Of a stretch of 64,000 nucleotides of DNA, positions 17,134-26,618 are shown piece by piece. The notes under the pieces are model-generated. The model saw only the letters and a list, made by a program, of their open reading frames with translations, had not been told where the DNA came from and searched no databases. Positions within the stretch are counted from its first letter, which is position 1. Each line of letters opens with the position of its first letter. The position numbers and the translations under genes were made by a program. Source of the DNA: Aquabacterium sp. J223 (GTDB taxonomy: Bacteria; Pseudomonadota; Gammaproteobacteria; Burkholderiales; Burkholderiaceae_C). The stretch covers positions 2,914,001 to 2,978,000 of the forward strand of contig NZ_CP088297.1 of the NCBI RefSeq assembly GCF_024666615.1. The letters run 5' to 3'.

Positions 17134-18738
17134 GGAGGTGCCGTCGGCGCCGTGCAGCACCCGCCGCACCTTGCTGGTCAGGTCGCCCTGCGAATAGGGC
17201 TTGAAGATCAGCTCGAAGTTGCGGCCGCCCCACTTGTCGGGCAGGCCGTCGGCGAAGCCGGTCATCAGCAGCACCTTCAGCTTGGGATGGCGCTGGCGCG
17301 CCTCGCGGGCCAGCACGACGCCGTTCATGCCGCCCGGCATGATGAGGTCGGTCAGCAGCAGGTCGAAGCCGTCCTCGCCGTCGAGCAGGCGCAGCGCGTC
17401 CTTGGCGCTGTGGCACTCGACCACCGTGTAGCCCACCTCGCGCAGCATCATCGCCGCCATCTCGGCGATCTCCGGCCGGTCGTCCACCACCAGCACCCGC
17501 TCGTCGCCGGCCTGCACCGAGCGCGAGGGCGGCACCGGCCGCCACGCGGCGTCCTCGGTGGCGGGGAAGTACAGCGTCACCGTGGTGCCGACGCCGACCT
17601 CGGAGTAGAGCGTCAGCGCGCCGCCGCTCTGCTTGACGAAGCCGTAGACCATCGACAGGCCGAGCCCGGTGCCGCTGCCCGCCGGCTTGGTGGTGAAGAA
17701 CGGGTCGAGCACCCGCGCCTGCGCCTCGGGCGGGATGCCCTGCCCGGTGTCGCTGACGCTGATGCCGACGTACGGCCCCGGCGCCGGCAGCGTGCGCAGC
17801 GCGGCGCCGGCGTCGTCGATCAGCAGGTTCTCGGTGCGCAGGGTGATGCGTCCGCCCTGCGGCATGGCGTCGCGCGAATTGAGCAGCAGGTTGAGCAGCG
17901 CCACCTCGGCCTGCGTCGGGTCGATGCGGCAGTTCCACAGGCCGTCGGCCAGCGGCAGCACCAGCTCCACCGAGCCGCCCAGCGTGCGCCGGGCCAGCTC
18001 GGCGGTGTTCTGCGCCAGCTCGTTGAGGTTGATCACCCGGCCGCTGAGCTGCTGCTTGCGGGCGAAGGACAGCAGCTGCTGCGTCAGCGCCGCCGACTTG
18101 TTGGTGCCCTGGCGGGCGCCGGTCAGCGCCTTGGTCAGCACCTCGTCGTCGAGGCCCAGCTTGCGCATGCGCCGCTCGAGCACGTCGACGTTGCCGGCGA
18201 TCACCTGCAGCAGGTTGTTGAAGTCGTGCGCGATGCCGCCGGTGAGCTGGCCCAGCGCCTCCATCTTCTGCGCCTGGCTGAGCGCGGTCTCGGCGTCGCG
18301 ACGGCGGCTGACGTCGAGCTGCGAGGAGAAGAAGTAGATGAGCCCGCCCTCGTTGTCGTACAGCGGGGTGACGAACAGCGCGTTCCAGAAGCTGCTGCCG
18401 TCCTTGCGGTAGTTGAGGATCTCGACCGCGTGCTCGCGGCCGTGCGAGATCGCCTGCCGCACCTCGGCCACCGCCGCACGGTCGGTCTCCGGTCCCTGCA
18501 GGAAGCGGCAGTTGCGTCCCAGCACCTCCTCGGGCTCGTAGCCCGTCATCTGCAGGAACGCGTGGTTGGCGAAGACGATGGGGTTGTCCGGCTGCCGCGG
18601 GTCGGTGATGACCATCGGCATGCGGGTGGTCTCCACGGCGGCGAAGAAGATGTCCCGGCCGTGGCGGTCGGCGTTCAGCTTTTCGTGGGAGACGGTGACC
18701 GGCTCGGAGGGGCCGGCGGGCATGTGCGGGCGCACCAT
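17131..18738 (-). CDS. LOV-domain blue-light hybrid histidine kinase (LOV-HisKA-HATPase-REC)
   Basis: This 535-residue protein starts with a PAS domain carrying the full LOV signature GRNCRFLQG. C77 should form the flavin-cysteinyl adduct under blue light. The partner motifs NPIVFANHAFLQMTGY and NYRKDGSSFWNAL also fit LOV domains. A kinase core follows, with H171 in IAHDFNNLLQVI, then N and G boxes (NLLLNSRDA, GTGLGLSMVYG). A C-terminal receiver has D464 in LLLTDLIMP. The layout matches the LOV-HK-RR kinases of Pseudomonas syringae type. It converges on the ChrR-sigma operon that responds to light-generated singlet oxygen, which suggests linked light sensing, though no shared promoter is visible. 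Confidence 0.88.
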   Translation of the reverse strand: MVRPHMPAGPSEPVTVSHEKLNADRHGRDIFFAAVETTRMPMVITDPRQPDNPIVFANHAFLQMTGYEPEEVLGRNCRFLQGPETDRAAVAEVRQAISHGREHAVEILNYRKDGSSFWNALFVTPLYDNEGGLIYFFSSQLDVSRRRDAETALSQAQKMEALGQLTGGIAHDFNNLLQVIAGNVDVLERRMRKLGLDDEVLTKALTGARQGTNKSAALTQQLLSFARKQQLSGRVINLNELAQNTAELARRTLGGSVELVLPLADGLWNCRIDPTQAEVALLNLLLNSRDAMPQGGRITLRTENLLIDDAGAALRTLPAPGPYVGISVSDTGQGIPPEAQARVLDPFFTTKPAGSGTGLGLSMVYGFVKQSGGALTLYSEVGVGTTVTLYFPATEDAAWRPVPPSRSVQAGDERVLVVDDRPEIAEMAAMMLREVGYTVVECHSAKDALRLLDGEDGFDLLLTDLIMPGGMNGVVLAREARQRHPKLKVLLMTGFADGLPDKWGGRNFELIFKPYSQGDLTSKVRRVLHGADGTS

Positions 18739-18865
18739 GCGCTTCCTTTCGACGAACGGCGCGGTGCGCCGATGTCGAGATTCTTCGAAACCCGGGTCTC
18801 CCGGGCTGTCGGGCGGGACAGCCGTTGCCTGTAGGGGAACGTTTCCACTCCCCGTGGGGTTATGG

Positions 18866-19753
18866 TCAGCCGGCCGGCAGGTCGAACAGCGTGGCGCCGT
18901 TGTCCCAGGCGATGCGGCGGGCGGCGGCCGGCGGCAGGTCGCCGAGCCAGCGACGCGCCTGCCGCATCAGGTTCTCGTAGTCGTCCCAGCGGCCGTTGAC
19001 CCAGGTGTCGGAGCCGACGAGGAAACGCTGCGGCTGCTCGGTGAACAGCGCCCGCCAGGCCGCGGCCAGCCGGCCGTCGCCCTCCGTCAGCCCCGGCCGG
19101 TAGGACAGTTCGCCCAGCAGCGTCGGGTACCGGGCCAGCAGCGCCTTCACCCGCTCGAGGGGCACGCCGCCGATGCCGGTGTGGGCCCAGATGAGCCTGG
19201 CGCCCGGCGCATGGGCCATCAGCCGGTCGACCGCCACGTCGTCGACGTGGGCCAGCACCGCCAGGCCGCGCTGCTCGGCCAGCCGCATCAGCCGCCGCGC
19301 GGTGGGGCCGTCGGCGTTGGCGCTGTCGTAGAGGTGGAACTCGCCCAGGCCGCGGTACGGGCCGGATTCGGTGCCGGCGGCCAGCTCGCGCTCGACCATC
19401 TCGACGATGCTGGCGTCGTGCGGCCACCCGGTGTAGTCGGCGCGGTTGCGGTACAGGCGCACGAAGGGCACCACCGTCACGCCGGCGCCGCGCGTGGCCT
19501 CCCGCGCCGCGGCCAGCGCCTTGGTGCCGTCGTTCGGCCGGCTGTTGGCCACGATGGCCCGCACCCCGCTGCGCTGCAGGCGCCCCAGCACGTCGGCGAT
19601 GGGGTAGCGCGCCACCGCCTCGTCGTTGTAGTGCAGGTGGGCATCGAACAACGGGCCGGCATAGGGCGCGGGCTGGGCCCTGGCCGCGCCGGCGACGGCG
19701 GACAGCGCGGCGGCCAGCAGCAGCGGACGGCGGGCGATGGGGTGGCGTGCCAT
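18866..19753 (-). CDS. Exported amidohydrolase-family metal-dependent hydrolase
   Basis: This 295-residue protein has an [20 protein letters not shown] leader, a possible Tat or Sec signal. The mature start FDAHLHYND contains the HxH metal motif of amidohydrolase/TatD-like TIM barrels. Later ligands appear as LAHVDD and IWAHTGIGG, and the acid appears as VGSDTW. Substrate cannot be read from the sequence. It stands alone, 51 bp downstream of the DUF1428 gene on the same strand, and may be cotranscribed with it. Confidence 0.72.
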   Translation of the reverse strand: MARHPIARRPLLLAAALSAVAGAARAQPAPYAGPLFDAHLHYNDEAVARYPIADVLGRLQRSGVRAIVANSRPNDGTKALAAAREATRGAGVTVVPFVRLYRNRADYTGWPHDASIVEMVERELAAGTESGPYRGLGEFHLYDSANADGPTARRLMRLAEQRGLAVLAHVDDVAVDRLMAHAPGARLIWAHTGIGGVPLERVKALLARYPTLLGELSYRPGLTEGDGRLAAAWRALFTEQPQRFLVGSDTWVNGRWDDYENLMRQARRWLGDLPPAAARRIAWDNGATLFDLPAG

Positions 19754-19804
19754 GGCGCCACCTTAGCCGAAGCGGCCGACGCGGTGCGCGCCGGCGGCAC
19801 CCCG

Positions 19805-20158
19805 TCAGGCGTCCAGGATGACCTGGAAGCCGCCGTAGACCATCCGCTGGCCGTCGAAGGGCATGGGCGCGCGGTCGGCGGCCATGCGCGGGTCGGCCAT
19901 CACCTGCTTCCAGCCCGCGTCGCGCACCGCCTTCGACGGCCAGGTGATCCAGGCGAAAACCACCGTCTCGTCGTCCCGGCGCTGGACCGCCATCGGGAAG
20001 GAGGTCAGCTTGCCCTCGGGCACGTCGTCGCCCCAGCACTCGACGACGCCCAGGGCGCCGTGCTCCCGGAACACCACCGCCGCGTCGGCGGCGTGCCGGC
20101 GATAGGCCTCCTTGTTGGCGTTGGGCACGGCGGCCACGAAGCCATCCACGTAGTTCAT
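19805..20158 (-). CDS. DUF1428 domain protein
   Basis: This 117-residue protein has the family opening MNYVDGFVAAVPNANKEAYRRHA, the central VECWGDDVP and the FAWITWPSKAVRDAGWKQVM block. This alpha/beta-barrel (dimeric ferredoxin-like) family has no assigned function. An AGGAG at about 8 bases before the ATG at 20158 fixes the start; a longer upstream frame reads through non-conserved sequence. Confidence 0.85.
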   Translation of the reverse strand: MNYVDGFVAAVPNANKEAYRRHAADAAVVFREHGALGVVECWGDDVPEGKLTSFPMAVQRRDDETVVFAWITWPSKAVRDAGWKQVMADPRMAADRAPMPFDGQRMVYGGFQVILDA

Positions 20159-20295
20159 CGCATCTCCTGTCGGTCGGACCGGCGCGGCCCACCGAGGGCC
20201 CCGCATGCCCCACGACGCACGGGCCGGCCCGATTTCGACGTCCGGCCCGGGCCCTGCGGCGTTGCCCCGGGTACAGGCGTTGCCCGGCCGGGGCC

Positions 20296-22800
20296 GTGAG
20301 CCCCCTGCCCCGAGACGATGATCGGCCCGCCCCGCTGAACATGGCCATCGCGCGGTTCGTGCGGCAGGTGCGCGACCACGCCATGTTCGTGGTCGACCTG
20401 CAAGGCCGCTGCGCCAGCTGGAACGAGGGCGTGGGCGCCATCCTGGGCTGGGACGAGGCCGACTGGATCGGCCAGCCGGTGGCGGTGGCCTTCACCCCGG
20501 AGGACGTGGCCGACGGCGTGCCCGAGCGCGAGCTTCGGCAGGCCGCCCGCACCGGCAGCGCGCACGACGACCGCTGGCTGCAGCGCCGCGACGGCGAACG
20601 CTTCTTCGCCAACGGCAGCGTGAGCCCGGTGCGCGACGAGGCGGGCGCCATCGTCGCCTTCCTCAAGGTGCTGCGCGACGGCACCGACGCCCGCCGCACC
20701 GCCGACGAATGCGAGCGGGCGCTGGCCGCCGAACGGACGCTGCGGGCGCAGTCCGAACGGCAGGCGGCGGTGCTGCGGGCGACCATCGCCGCCATCCCGG
20801 ACGCGCTGTACATCGGCAATGCCGACGGCATCACCGAATGCAACGCGCAGGCGCTGCAGATGCTGGGGGTGGCGTCGCTGGACGAGCTGCGGGCGCGCAT
20901 CGACGAGCTGGGGCGGCGCTTCCGGGTGCGCCGCGAGCGCGACGGCGACCTGGTCGCGGCGCAGGACCTGCCCTTCGCGCGCGCCCTGAACGGCGAGATG
21001 GCGACGCTGGAGACCTGGGCCACCCGGCCGGACGGCGAGGACGTCTTCATCCGCGGCACGGCGGCGCCGATCCGCGTCGACGGCCACATCCTCGGCGCGG
21101 TGGCCATCAACAGCGACCTCACCCACCGCGTGCGCCTGGACGAGCGGCAGCGCGAGCTGGCACAGGTGAAGGGCCTGCTGGCCGAGCGCGAGGAGGCCTT
21201 CCGCGCGCTGGTGCGCGGCGTGCGCGACTACGCCATCTTCACCATCGGCCTGGACGGCCGGATCTCGTCCTGGCACATCGGCGCGCAGCTGATGAAGGGC
21301 TACACGGCCGAGCAGGCCATCGGCATGCCCTTCGCGGACCTCTTCACCCCCGAGGACCGGGCCGCCGGCCGGCCGCAGCTGGAGATGGACATGGCCGTGC
21401 GCACCGGCGAATTCAAGGGCGAGGGACGCCGCCTGCGCCAGGACGGCACGGCCTTCGAGGCGGCGGTGGTGCTGACCGCCCTGCGCGGCCCGGACGACGG
21501 CCTGCTCGGCTACCTGAAGCTGACACAGGACATCACCCGGCGCAAGCAGGTCGAGGCCGAGCGCGAGGAGATGCTCAGCCTGGCGCAGGCCGCGCGCGCC
21601 GACGCCGAGCGCGCCAGCCATTCGAAGGGCGAGTTCCTGGCCGTGATCTCGCACGAGCTGCGCACGCCGCTGGGCGCCATCCTCGGCTGGGCGCACCTGC
21701 TGGAGCGCGGCGTGGCCGACCCGCACAACCTGCAGCAGGGGCTGGCCGCCATCCGGCGCAACGCCCAGGTGCAGGTGCAGCTGATCGAGGACCTGCTCGA
21801 CATGAGCCGCATCGAGTCCGGCCAGATGCGGCTGGAGACCGGGCCGGTGGACATCACCGGGGTGGTGGCGGCGGCGGTGGAGGCGGTGCAGCCCAACGCC
21901 GACCACAAGGACCTGACGGTGCACACCCTGCTCGACCCCCGCGCCGGGCCGGTGATGGGCGACCCGGCACGGCTGCAGCAGATCGTCTGGAACCTGCTCA
22001 GCAACGCGGTGAAGTTCACCCCCGCCGGCGGCCGGGTGACGGTGTCGGTCACCCGGGTGCGCGGCCACCTCGAGATCGCCGTCGCCGACACCGGGCAGGG
22101 CATGGAACGCGAGTTCCTGACGCGCGCCTTCCACCGCTTCCAGCAGCAGGACGCGTCCAGCACCCGCCGCTTCGGCGGGCTGGGCCTGGGCCTGGCCATC
22201 GTGCGCCAGCTCACCGAACTGCACGGCGGCAGCGTGCGCGCCGACAGCGCCGGCCCGGGCAAGGGCTCGACCTTCACCGTCCGCCTGCCGGCCCTGGGCC
22301 GCGAGCGCGGCAACCGCACCGCCGCCGCCGAGGCGCCGGCGCCGCTGCCGGGGCCGCCAGTGCATGAGCAGGACCACCGGCTGGACGGTGTCGACCTGCT
22401 GGTGATCGACGACGAGCCGGACGGCCGCGCCGTCGCCGCCTACGCCCTGCAGGCCGCCGGCGCGCGGGTGGTCACCGCGGGCAGCGCCGAAGAGGGGCTG
22501 CAGCGCTTCCAGGCGCACCGGCCGGCGGCGGTGCTGTGCGACATCGGCATGCCGGTGCACGACGGCTACGCCTTCATCCGCTGGATGCGCCAAGCCGAAG
22601 CGGCGCAGGGCCGCCACACCCCGGCCGCCGCCTTCACCGCCTTCGCCCGCCCCGAGGACCGGCAGCGCGCCATCGAGGCCGGCTACCAGCACCACCTGGT
22701 CAAGCCGCTGGCGCCGTCGGCGCTGGTGGACGCGGTGGTCGCCCTGCTCCAGCGCGAAAGCGGCGACACGGCGGGCGACCCCGGCACCGCCGGCGGCTGA
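20296..22800 (+). CDS. Multi-PAS hybrid sensor histidine kinase with receiver domain
   Basis: This protein of about 834 residues has three PAS-like domains (residues about 16-135, 150-275 and 295-415). The first and third resemble each other (VRDHAMFVVDLQG and VRDYAIFTIGLDG). HisKA carries the phosphate acceptor histidine in FLAVISHELRTPLGAILGWAHLL. HATPase_c follows with NLLSNAVKFTPAGG and GLGLGLAIVRQL. The C-terminal receiver shows IDDEPDG and CDIGMPVHDGY. There are no membrane segments, so it is a cytoplasmic sensor. The start could be GTG 20296 or ATG 20341; the first PAS domain begins after both. It stands alone, and its output partner is not visible. Confidence 0.85.
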   Translation: MSPLPRDDDRPAPLNMAIARFVRQVRDHAMFVVDLQGRCASWNEGVGAILGWDEADWIGQPVAVAFTPEDVADGVPERELRQAARTGSAHDDRWLQRRDGERFFANGSVSPVRDEAGAIVAFLKVLRDGTDARRTADECERALAAERTLRAQSERQAAVLRATIAAIPDALYIGNADGITECNAQALQMLGVASLDELRARIDELGRRFRVRRERDGDLVAAQDLPFARALNGEMATLETWATRPDGEDVFIRGTAAPIRVDGHILGAVAINSDLTHRVRLDERQRELAQVKGLLAEREEAFRALVRGVRDYAIFTIGLDGRISSWHIGAQLMKGYTAEQAIGMPFADLFTPEDRAAGRPQLEMDMAVRTGEFKGEGRRLRQDGTAFEAAVVLTALRGPDDGLLGYLKLTQDITRRKQVEAEREEMLSLAQAARADAERASHSKGEFLAVISHELRTPLGAILGWAHLLERGVADPHNLQQGLAAIRRNAQVQVQLIEDLLDMSRIESGQMRLETGPVDITGVVAAAVEAVQPNADHKDLTVHTLLDPRAGPVMGDPARLQQIVWNLLSNAVKFTPAGGRVTVSVTRVRGHLEIAVADTGQGMEREFLTRAFHRFQQQDASSTRRFGGLGLGLAIVRQLTELHGGSVRADSAGPGKGSTFTVRLPALGRERGNRTAAAEAPAPLPGPPVHEQDHRLDGVDLLVIDDEPDGRAVAAYALQAAGARVVTAGSAEEGLQRFQAHRPAAVLCDIGMPVHDGYAFIRWMRQAEAAQGRHTPAAAFTAFARPEDRQRAIEAGYQHHLVKPLAPSALVDAVVALLQRESGDTAGDPGTAGG

Positions 22801-22847
22801 GGCCACCGCCCGCGACGGGCACGGGCCCGCCGCTATGCTGCCGGCCC

Positions 22848-24779
22848 ATGCCGCCCGCCGCCCCGCGCGTGCTGTCGCTCATCCCGCCGATGACGCAGCT
22901 CAACACGCCCTACCCGTCGACCGCCTACCTCACCGGCTTCCTGCGCTCGCGCGGGGTGGACGCGGTGCAGGCCGACCTGTCGCTGGAGCTGGTGCTGGCG
23001 CTGTTCTCGGCCGAGGGCCTGGACGCGCTGCACGCCGTGGTGACGGCGCTGCCGGCCGAGCGGCGCAGCGAGACGCTGGCCACCTTCGAGCGCGAGTTCC
23101 ACCGCTACCGCCAGACCGTGCCGCGGGTGATCAACTTCCTGCAGGGCCGCGACCCGACGCTGGCGCACCGCATCGCCGGCCGCGGCTGGCTGCCCGAGGG
23201 GCCGCGCTTCCGCTCGCTGGACAACTACGTCGCCGAAGACGGCGAAGACCCGCTCGCCTGGGCCTTCGGCGCGCTCGGCCTGCACGACCGCGCACGCCAC
23301 CTGGCCACGCTGCACCTCAACGACCTGGCCGACGTGCTACGCGACGCGGTGGACCCGCGCTTCGAGTTCGTGCGCTACGCCGAGCGGCTGGCGATGAGCC
23401 AGCCCAGCTTCGACCCGCTGGCCCAGGCGCTGGCGGCCGACCCCAACCTCATCGACCGCACCCTGCAGGCGTTGACGCGGCAGGCGCTGGAACGGCACCG
23501 GCCCGGCGTGGTGCTGCTGTCGGTGCCCTTCCCCGGCGCGGTGTACGGCGCGCTGCGCATCGCGCAGGCGGTGAAGGCGCACGACCCGGCGACCGTGGTC
23601 GTGCTGGGCGGCGGCTTCGTCAACACCGAGCTGCGCGAGCTGGCCGAGCCGCGGGTCTTCGACGTCGTCGACTACGTGACGCTGGACGCCGGCGAACGGC
23701 CGCTGCTGGCGCTGCTGGAGCACCTGCAGGGCAAGCGCTCGCGGCAGCGGCTGGTGCGCACCTTCCTGCGTGACGTTGGCGATGGGTCCGACGCCGGGCA
23801 GGTGCGCTACGTCAACTTCGTCGAGCCCGACATCCACTTCGACGACGTCGGCACGCCGACCTGGGACGGCCTGCCCACCGAGCGCTACCTGTCGCTGCTG
23901 GACCTGCTGAACCCCATGCACCGGCTGTGGAGCGACGGCCGCTGGAACAAGCTGACCGTGGCCCACGGCTGCTACTGGAAGCAGTGCAGCTTCTGCGACG
24001 TGAGCCTGGACTACATCTCCCGCTACGACGCGGCCAGCGCGACCACGCTGGTCGACCGCATCGAGGCGGTGATCGCCGAGACCGGGCAGACCGGCTTCCA
24101 CTTCGTCGACGAGGCGGCGCCGCCCAAGGCGCTGAAGGCGCTGGCCGACGAGCTGCTGCAGCGCCGGCTGCCCATCACCTGGTGGGGCAACATCCGCTTC
24201 GAGAAGACCTTCACCCCCGCGCTGTGCGAGCGGCTGGCCGACAGCGGCTGCATCGCCGTCACCGGCGGGCTGGAGGTGGCCTCCGACCGGCTGCTCAAGC
24301 TGATGAAGAAGGGCGTGACGGTGGACCAGGTGGCCCGCGTCACCCATGCCTTCTCGCAGGCCGGCGTGCTGGTGCACGCCTACCTGATGTACGGCTTTCC
24401 CACCCAGACGGTGCAGGACACGGTGGACGCGCTGGAGTACGTGCGCCAGCTCTTCGAGGCCGGCTGCATCCAGAGCGGCTTCTTCCACCGCTTCACCTGC
24501 ACCGTGCACTCCCCGGTGGGCCGCGAGCCCGAGGCCTACGGCGTCACCCTGCAGCCCCTGCCGCCCGGCGCCTTCGCCAAGAACGACATCGGCTTCACCG
24601 ACCCCACCGGCACCGACCACGACGCCATGGGCCGGGCGCTGAAGAAGGCGGTCTACAACTACATGCACGGCATCGGCCTGGAGCAGGACGTGCGGCGGTG
24701 GTTCGACGTGCGGGTGCCGAAGCCGACGGTGCGGAGGGATCGGATCGAGCGGGCGTTGCGGGAGGGGATGAATGGCTGA
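22848..24779 (+). CDS. B12-binding domain radical SAM protein
   Basis: This 643-residue protein starts with a cobalamin-binding-like region containing LSLIPPMTQLNTPYPSTAYLTGFLRSRG and VVLGGGFVNTELREL. A radical SAM core follows, with the cluster ligands in HGCYWKQCSFCD, spaced CX4CX2C instead of the usual CX3CX2C. The core continues through WWGNIRFEKTF, GGLEVASDRLLKLMKKGV and YLMYGFPTQT. The family (COG1032-like) includes methyltransferases and ring-rearranging enzymes. The substrate is unknown, and no biosynthetic partner lies alongside. It is the last normal high-GC gene before the island. Confidence 0.82.
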   Translation: MPPAAPRVLSLIPPMTQLNTPYPSTAYLTGFLRSRGVDAVQADLSLELVLALFSAEGLDALHAVVTALPAERRSETLATFEREFHRYRQTVPRVINFLQGRDPTLAHRIAGRGWLPEGPRFRSLDNYVAEDGEDPLAWAFGALGLHDRARHLATLHLNDLADVLRDAVDPRFEFVRYAERLAMSQPSFDPLAQALAADPNLIDRTLQALTRQALERHRPGVVLLSVPFPGAVYGALRIAQAVKAHDPATVVVLGGGFVNTELRELAEPRVFDVVDYVTLDAGERPLLALLEHLQGKRSRQRLVRTFLRDVGDGSDAGQVRYVNFVEPDIHFDDVGTPTWDGLPTERYLSLLDLLNPMHRLWSDGRWNKLTVAHGCYWKQCSFCDVSLDYISRYDAASATTLVDRIEAVIAETGQTGFHFVDEAAPPKALKALADELLQRRLPITWWGNIRFEKTFTPALCERLADSGCIAVTGGLEVASDRLLKLMKKGVTVDQVARVTHAFSQAGVLVHAYLMYGFPTQTVQDTVDALEYVRQLFEAGCIQSGFFHRFTCTVHSPVGREPEAYGVTLQPLPPGAFAKNDIGFTDPTGTDHDAMGRALKKAVYNYMHGIGLEQDVRRWFDVRVPKPTVRRDRIERALREGMNG

Positions 24780-24961
24780 CGGCGAGATGGGCGGTGCGGA
24801 TGACTGACGTCCGCTATGCAGCGTAAGCCGTCAGTCCCTGCGAAAGCTCGAACTCACGCTCTCATTCGTACACCGGTCACCGATTCACACACGAGCCCAC
24901 GCTCGACGAAGCGCGCGGGCTTGGGCAGCGCCGACGTCTTCTTGTAGTACTCCACACGTGG
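24780..24961. other. Left edge of the low-GC island; no complete gene
   Basis: These 182 bases hold no complete gene. On the minus strand, directly after and in frame with the PIN gene stop, 36 codons remain open (containing VEYYKKTSALPKPARFVERG) without a ribosome-binding site. They could be a remnant of a gene or an eroded extension. No tRNA, integrase or clear direct repeat was seen here. Confidence 0.4.
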
Positions 24962-26005
24962 TCACGTATCAAGCATGTCCCACTCGTCGCCGAGCATCCA
25001 ACGGATCGCTGATAGCTTCCCATTAATCATGCCCCACTCGAAGTCGTCCCACGGGCCAAGGTTTTCCTTGCCGTACTCCTTCTCGACTCGACGCTGAGCA
25101 CGCAGAGACCCTTCCCAAATGGTGTCGACCACCATCCATTGGTGACGAACGCCCTGACCGGCCTTGTCCCACTCCTCCTTAGTCACGATCTTGAGCTTGC
25201 CGTCCTCGATGTGCTCTCGCATGACCATCTTGCGGTTGTACCAAACCTGATTGAAAAGCAGGTCTTCGGCCTTGAGCAACTCGTGCAGGCCGCGCGGTTC
25301 CTGCTCCCATGACTGCTCCCACATCAGTTCGCTGACCATCGACGGGTCGATGCGCCTCAGCAGCTCAGCGAGATTGATGAAGTACAGCGACTTCACGCGG
25401 CTGAACGCGCCTGCGATGTCAGAGTGCGGCAGCCGCGCGTTCTGCGCACCGAAGTCCGACTTGTTGTGCGTCACGAACGCGAGTCGCTCACCGGGCGGGG
25501 CAGCCTTCACGAGGTCGACGTACAGCTCGTACAGGATCGCGTCTGCCACCCCATTCTTGTTCTCGTGCTGACAGGGCGCTTTTCGATGCAACGCCCGGTC
25601 TGCCGCTCGAAGCATCGCACCGCTGGACGGCTTTGAGTGCTGGGCGTCGGTCAGTAGCCTCTCAAGTCTGTCCAGCACGCCTTCCACTCGACCACCAACG
25701 ATTGGCACCTTGTGGTTCGCATCGTCGAGCTGCTTCAGCAAGGACTTCTTGCGGCGTGTTTCGCCCGGTAGGCGTGTCAACGCTTCACGGACCTGTTGGA
25801 AGTGCGACTTGAGACTCTTGGCCGCAGTCTGTGCAACCCGGTTCCTGTTTCGCTTGAGCTCGGTGAACACAAGCTCAGGCACGACGAGCCGCAGCATTTC
25901 CTTGCGGACCATGTTCTCAAGAACAAGCACTAACGGCTGGAGCTTTCGATCCTGGGCCAGATCCAGCCACACGCACGTGTCGAGCAGCACGTTGAACATG
26001 ATCAA
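24962..26005 (-). CDS. PIN-domain nuclease-like protein, last gene of the putative defence operon
   Basis: This 347-residue protein has an N-terminal PIN fold with all acidic positions: D9 in NVLLDTCVWLDLA, E49 in FTELKRN, D155 in NGVADAILYE, and N181/D184 in THNKSDF. It should therefore be an Mg-dependent RNase or nickase. About 140 residues follow the PIN core. They are rich in charged and tryptophan positions (ELMWEQSWEQEP, WDDFEWGMINGK) and match no domain I know. It starts 25 bp after the DUF4062 stop in a compact four-gene operon. It is much longer than toxin-antitoxin PIN toxins, and no antitoxin is next to it, so an effector role in the operon is more likely. Confidence 0.78.
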   Translation of the reverse strand: MIMFNVLLDTCVWLDLAQDRKLQPLVLVLENMVRKEMLRLVVPELVFTELKRNRNRVAQTAAKSLKSHFQQVREALTRLPGETRRKKSLLKQLDDANHKVPIVGGRVEGVLDRLERLLTDAQHSKPSSGAMLRAADRALHRKAPCQHENKNGVADAILYELYVDLVKAAPPGERLAFVTHNKSDFGAQNARLPHSDIAGAFSRVKSLYFINLAELLRRIDPSMVSELMWEQSWEQEPRGLHELLKAEDLLFNQVWYNRKMVMREHIEDGKLKIVTKEEWDKAGQGVRHQWMVVDTIWEGSLRAQRRVEKEYGKENLGPWDDFEWGMINGKLSAIRWMLGDEWDMLDT

Positions 26006-26030
26006 GCCACCCCGCCCTCGAACACCTTCT

Positions 26031-26615
26031 TCATGCGCCGGCAGGCGGACGCGCGTTCCTGAGTAGTTCCGCCAGCACCCTTTCTATTGACATCAGCCCG
26101 TCGACTGCATCAGGCAGCGCCTGCACTGCGGGCTCCTTTGCCATTGCGCCGACAAGCCGCACGATATCCTGAGTGACCTTCAAGGCAAGATCCTCGGGCG
26201 ACGTGAATGCGCTCACAACGTGCGCATTCTTGAGCTGCGCCTTGAATGCCACCAGCTTCTCGGCGCCGGCACCGGTGTCGACGTGCTTGGGGAGCACCGG
26301 GTGGTGATCTTCGTCAATCAGGTACATCAGGGTAGGCAGCCGAACGGCCTGTGCCTCTTCGTACTCGAGCTGTGTCATCGACTTCCCATAGACGGGGTCG
26401 ATGTCACCGTACCGCATGCCAATGATGCCGACGAAGATCTTCGAGGCGCGGACAAGTCGAAGGCACTCCTCCATTGGCGTGTCAGGAAGCGCCCCGAAGA
26501 ACTCCATCGCTTTGAAGCTCAGCTCCAACTTCGTAATCGCGCTGCGTACGAGTCGTCGGTGCGACTCAAGATCAACGAACGTGCTGCTGACGAAGATCGA
26601 CTGTGTCATCGCCAT
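26031..26615 (-). CDS. DUF4062 domain protein (TIR/STIR-like fold)
   Basis: This 194-residue protein opens TQSIFVSSTFVDLESHRRLVRSAI, the DUF4062 signature. MEECLRLVRASKIFVGIIGMRYGDID and KSMTQLEYEEAQAV follow, and the second includes a conserved glutamate like the catalytic glutamate of TIR NADases. DUF4062 is usually the N-terminal signalling module of large STAND or other immune proteins; here it stands nearly alone with a short helical tail. It lies 3 bp after the membrane-protein gene. A role as a second nucleotide-signal producer or as an adaptor is inference. Confidence 0.82.
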   Translation of the reverse strand: MAMTQSIFVSSTFVDLESHRRLVRSAITKLELSFKAMEFFGALPDTPMEECLRLVRASKIFVGIIGMRYGDIDPVYGKSMTQLEYEEAQAVRLPTLMYLIDEDHHPVLPKHVDTGAGAEKLVAFKAQLKNAHVVSAFTSPEDLALKVTQDIVRLVGAMAKEPAVQALPDAVDGLMSIERVLAELLRNARPPAGA

Positions 26616-26618
26616 GCC

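Noticed and set aside
18739-18865. Regulatory element between the LOV kinase and the amidohydrolase gene
   Set aside because: There are short palindromes (CCCGGG-TCT-CCCGGG and GGGGA...TCCCC), but without spacing or consensus to name a regulator or a terminator.
24780-24961. Possible tRNA or attachment site at the left island edge
   Set aside because: No cloverleaf with a GGTTCGA-type T arm could be built, and no direct repeat of this segment was found at the right edge near 29530.
24962-26005. Toxin-antitoxin reading of the PIN gene
   Set aside because: The protein is more than twice the length of VapC toxins, and there is no small antitoxin gene before it. The gene is embedded in the TIR/DUF4062 operon.
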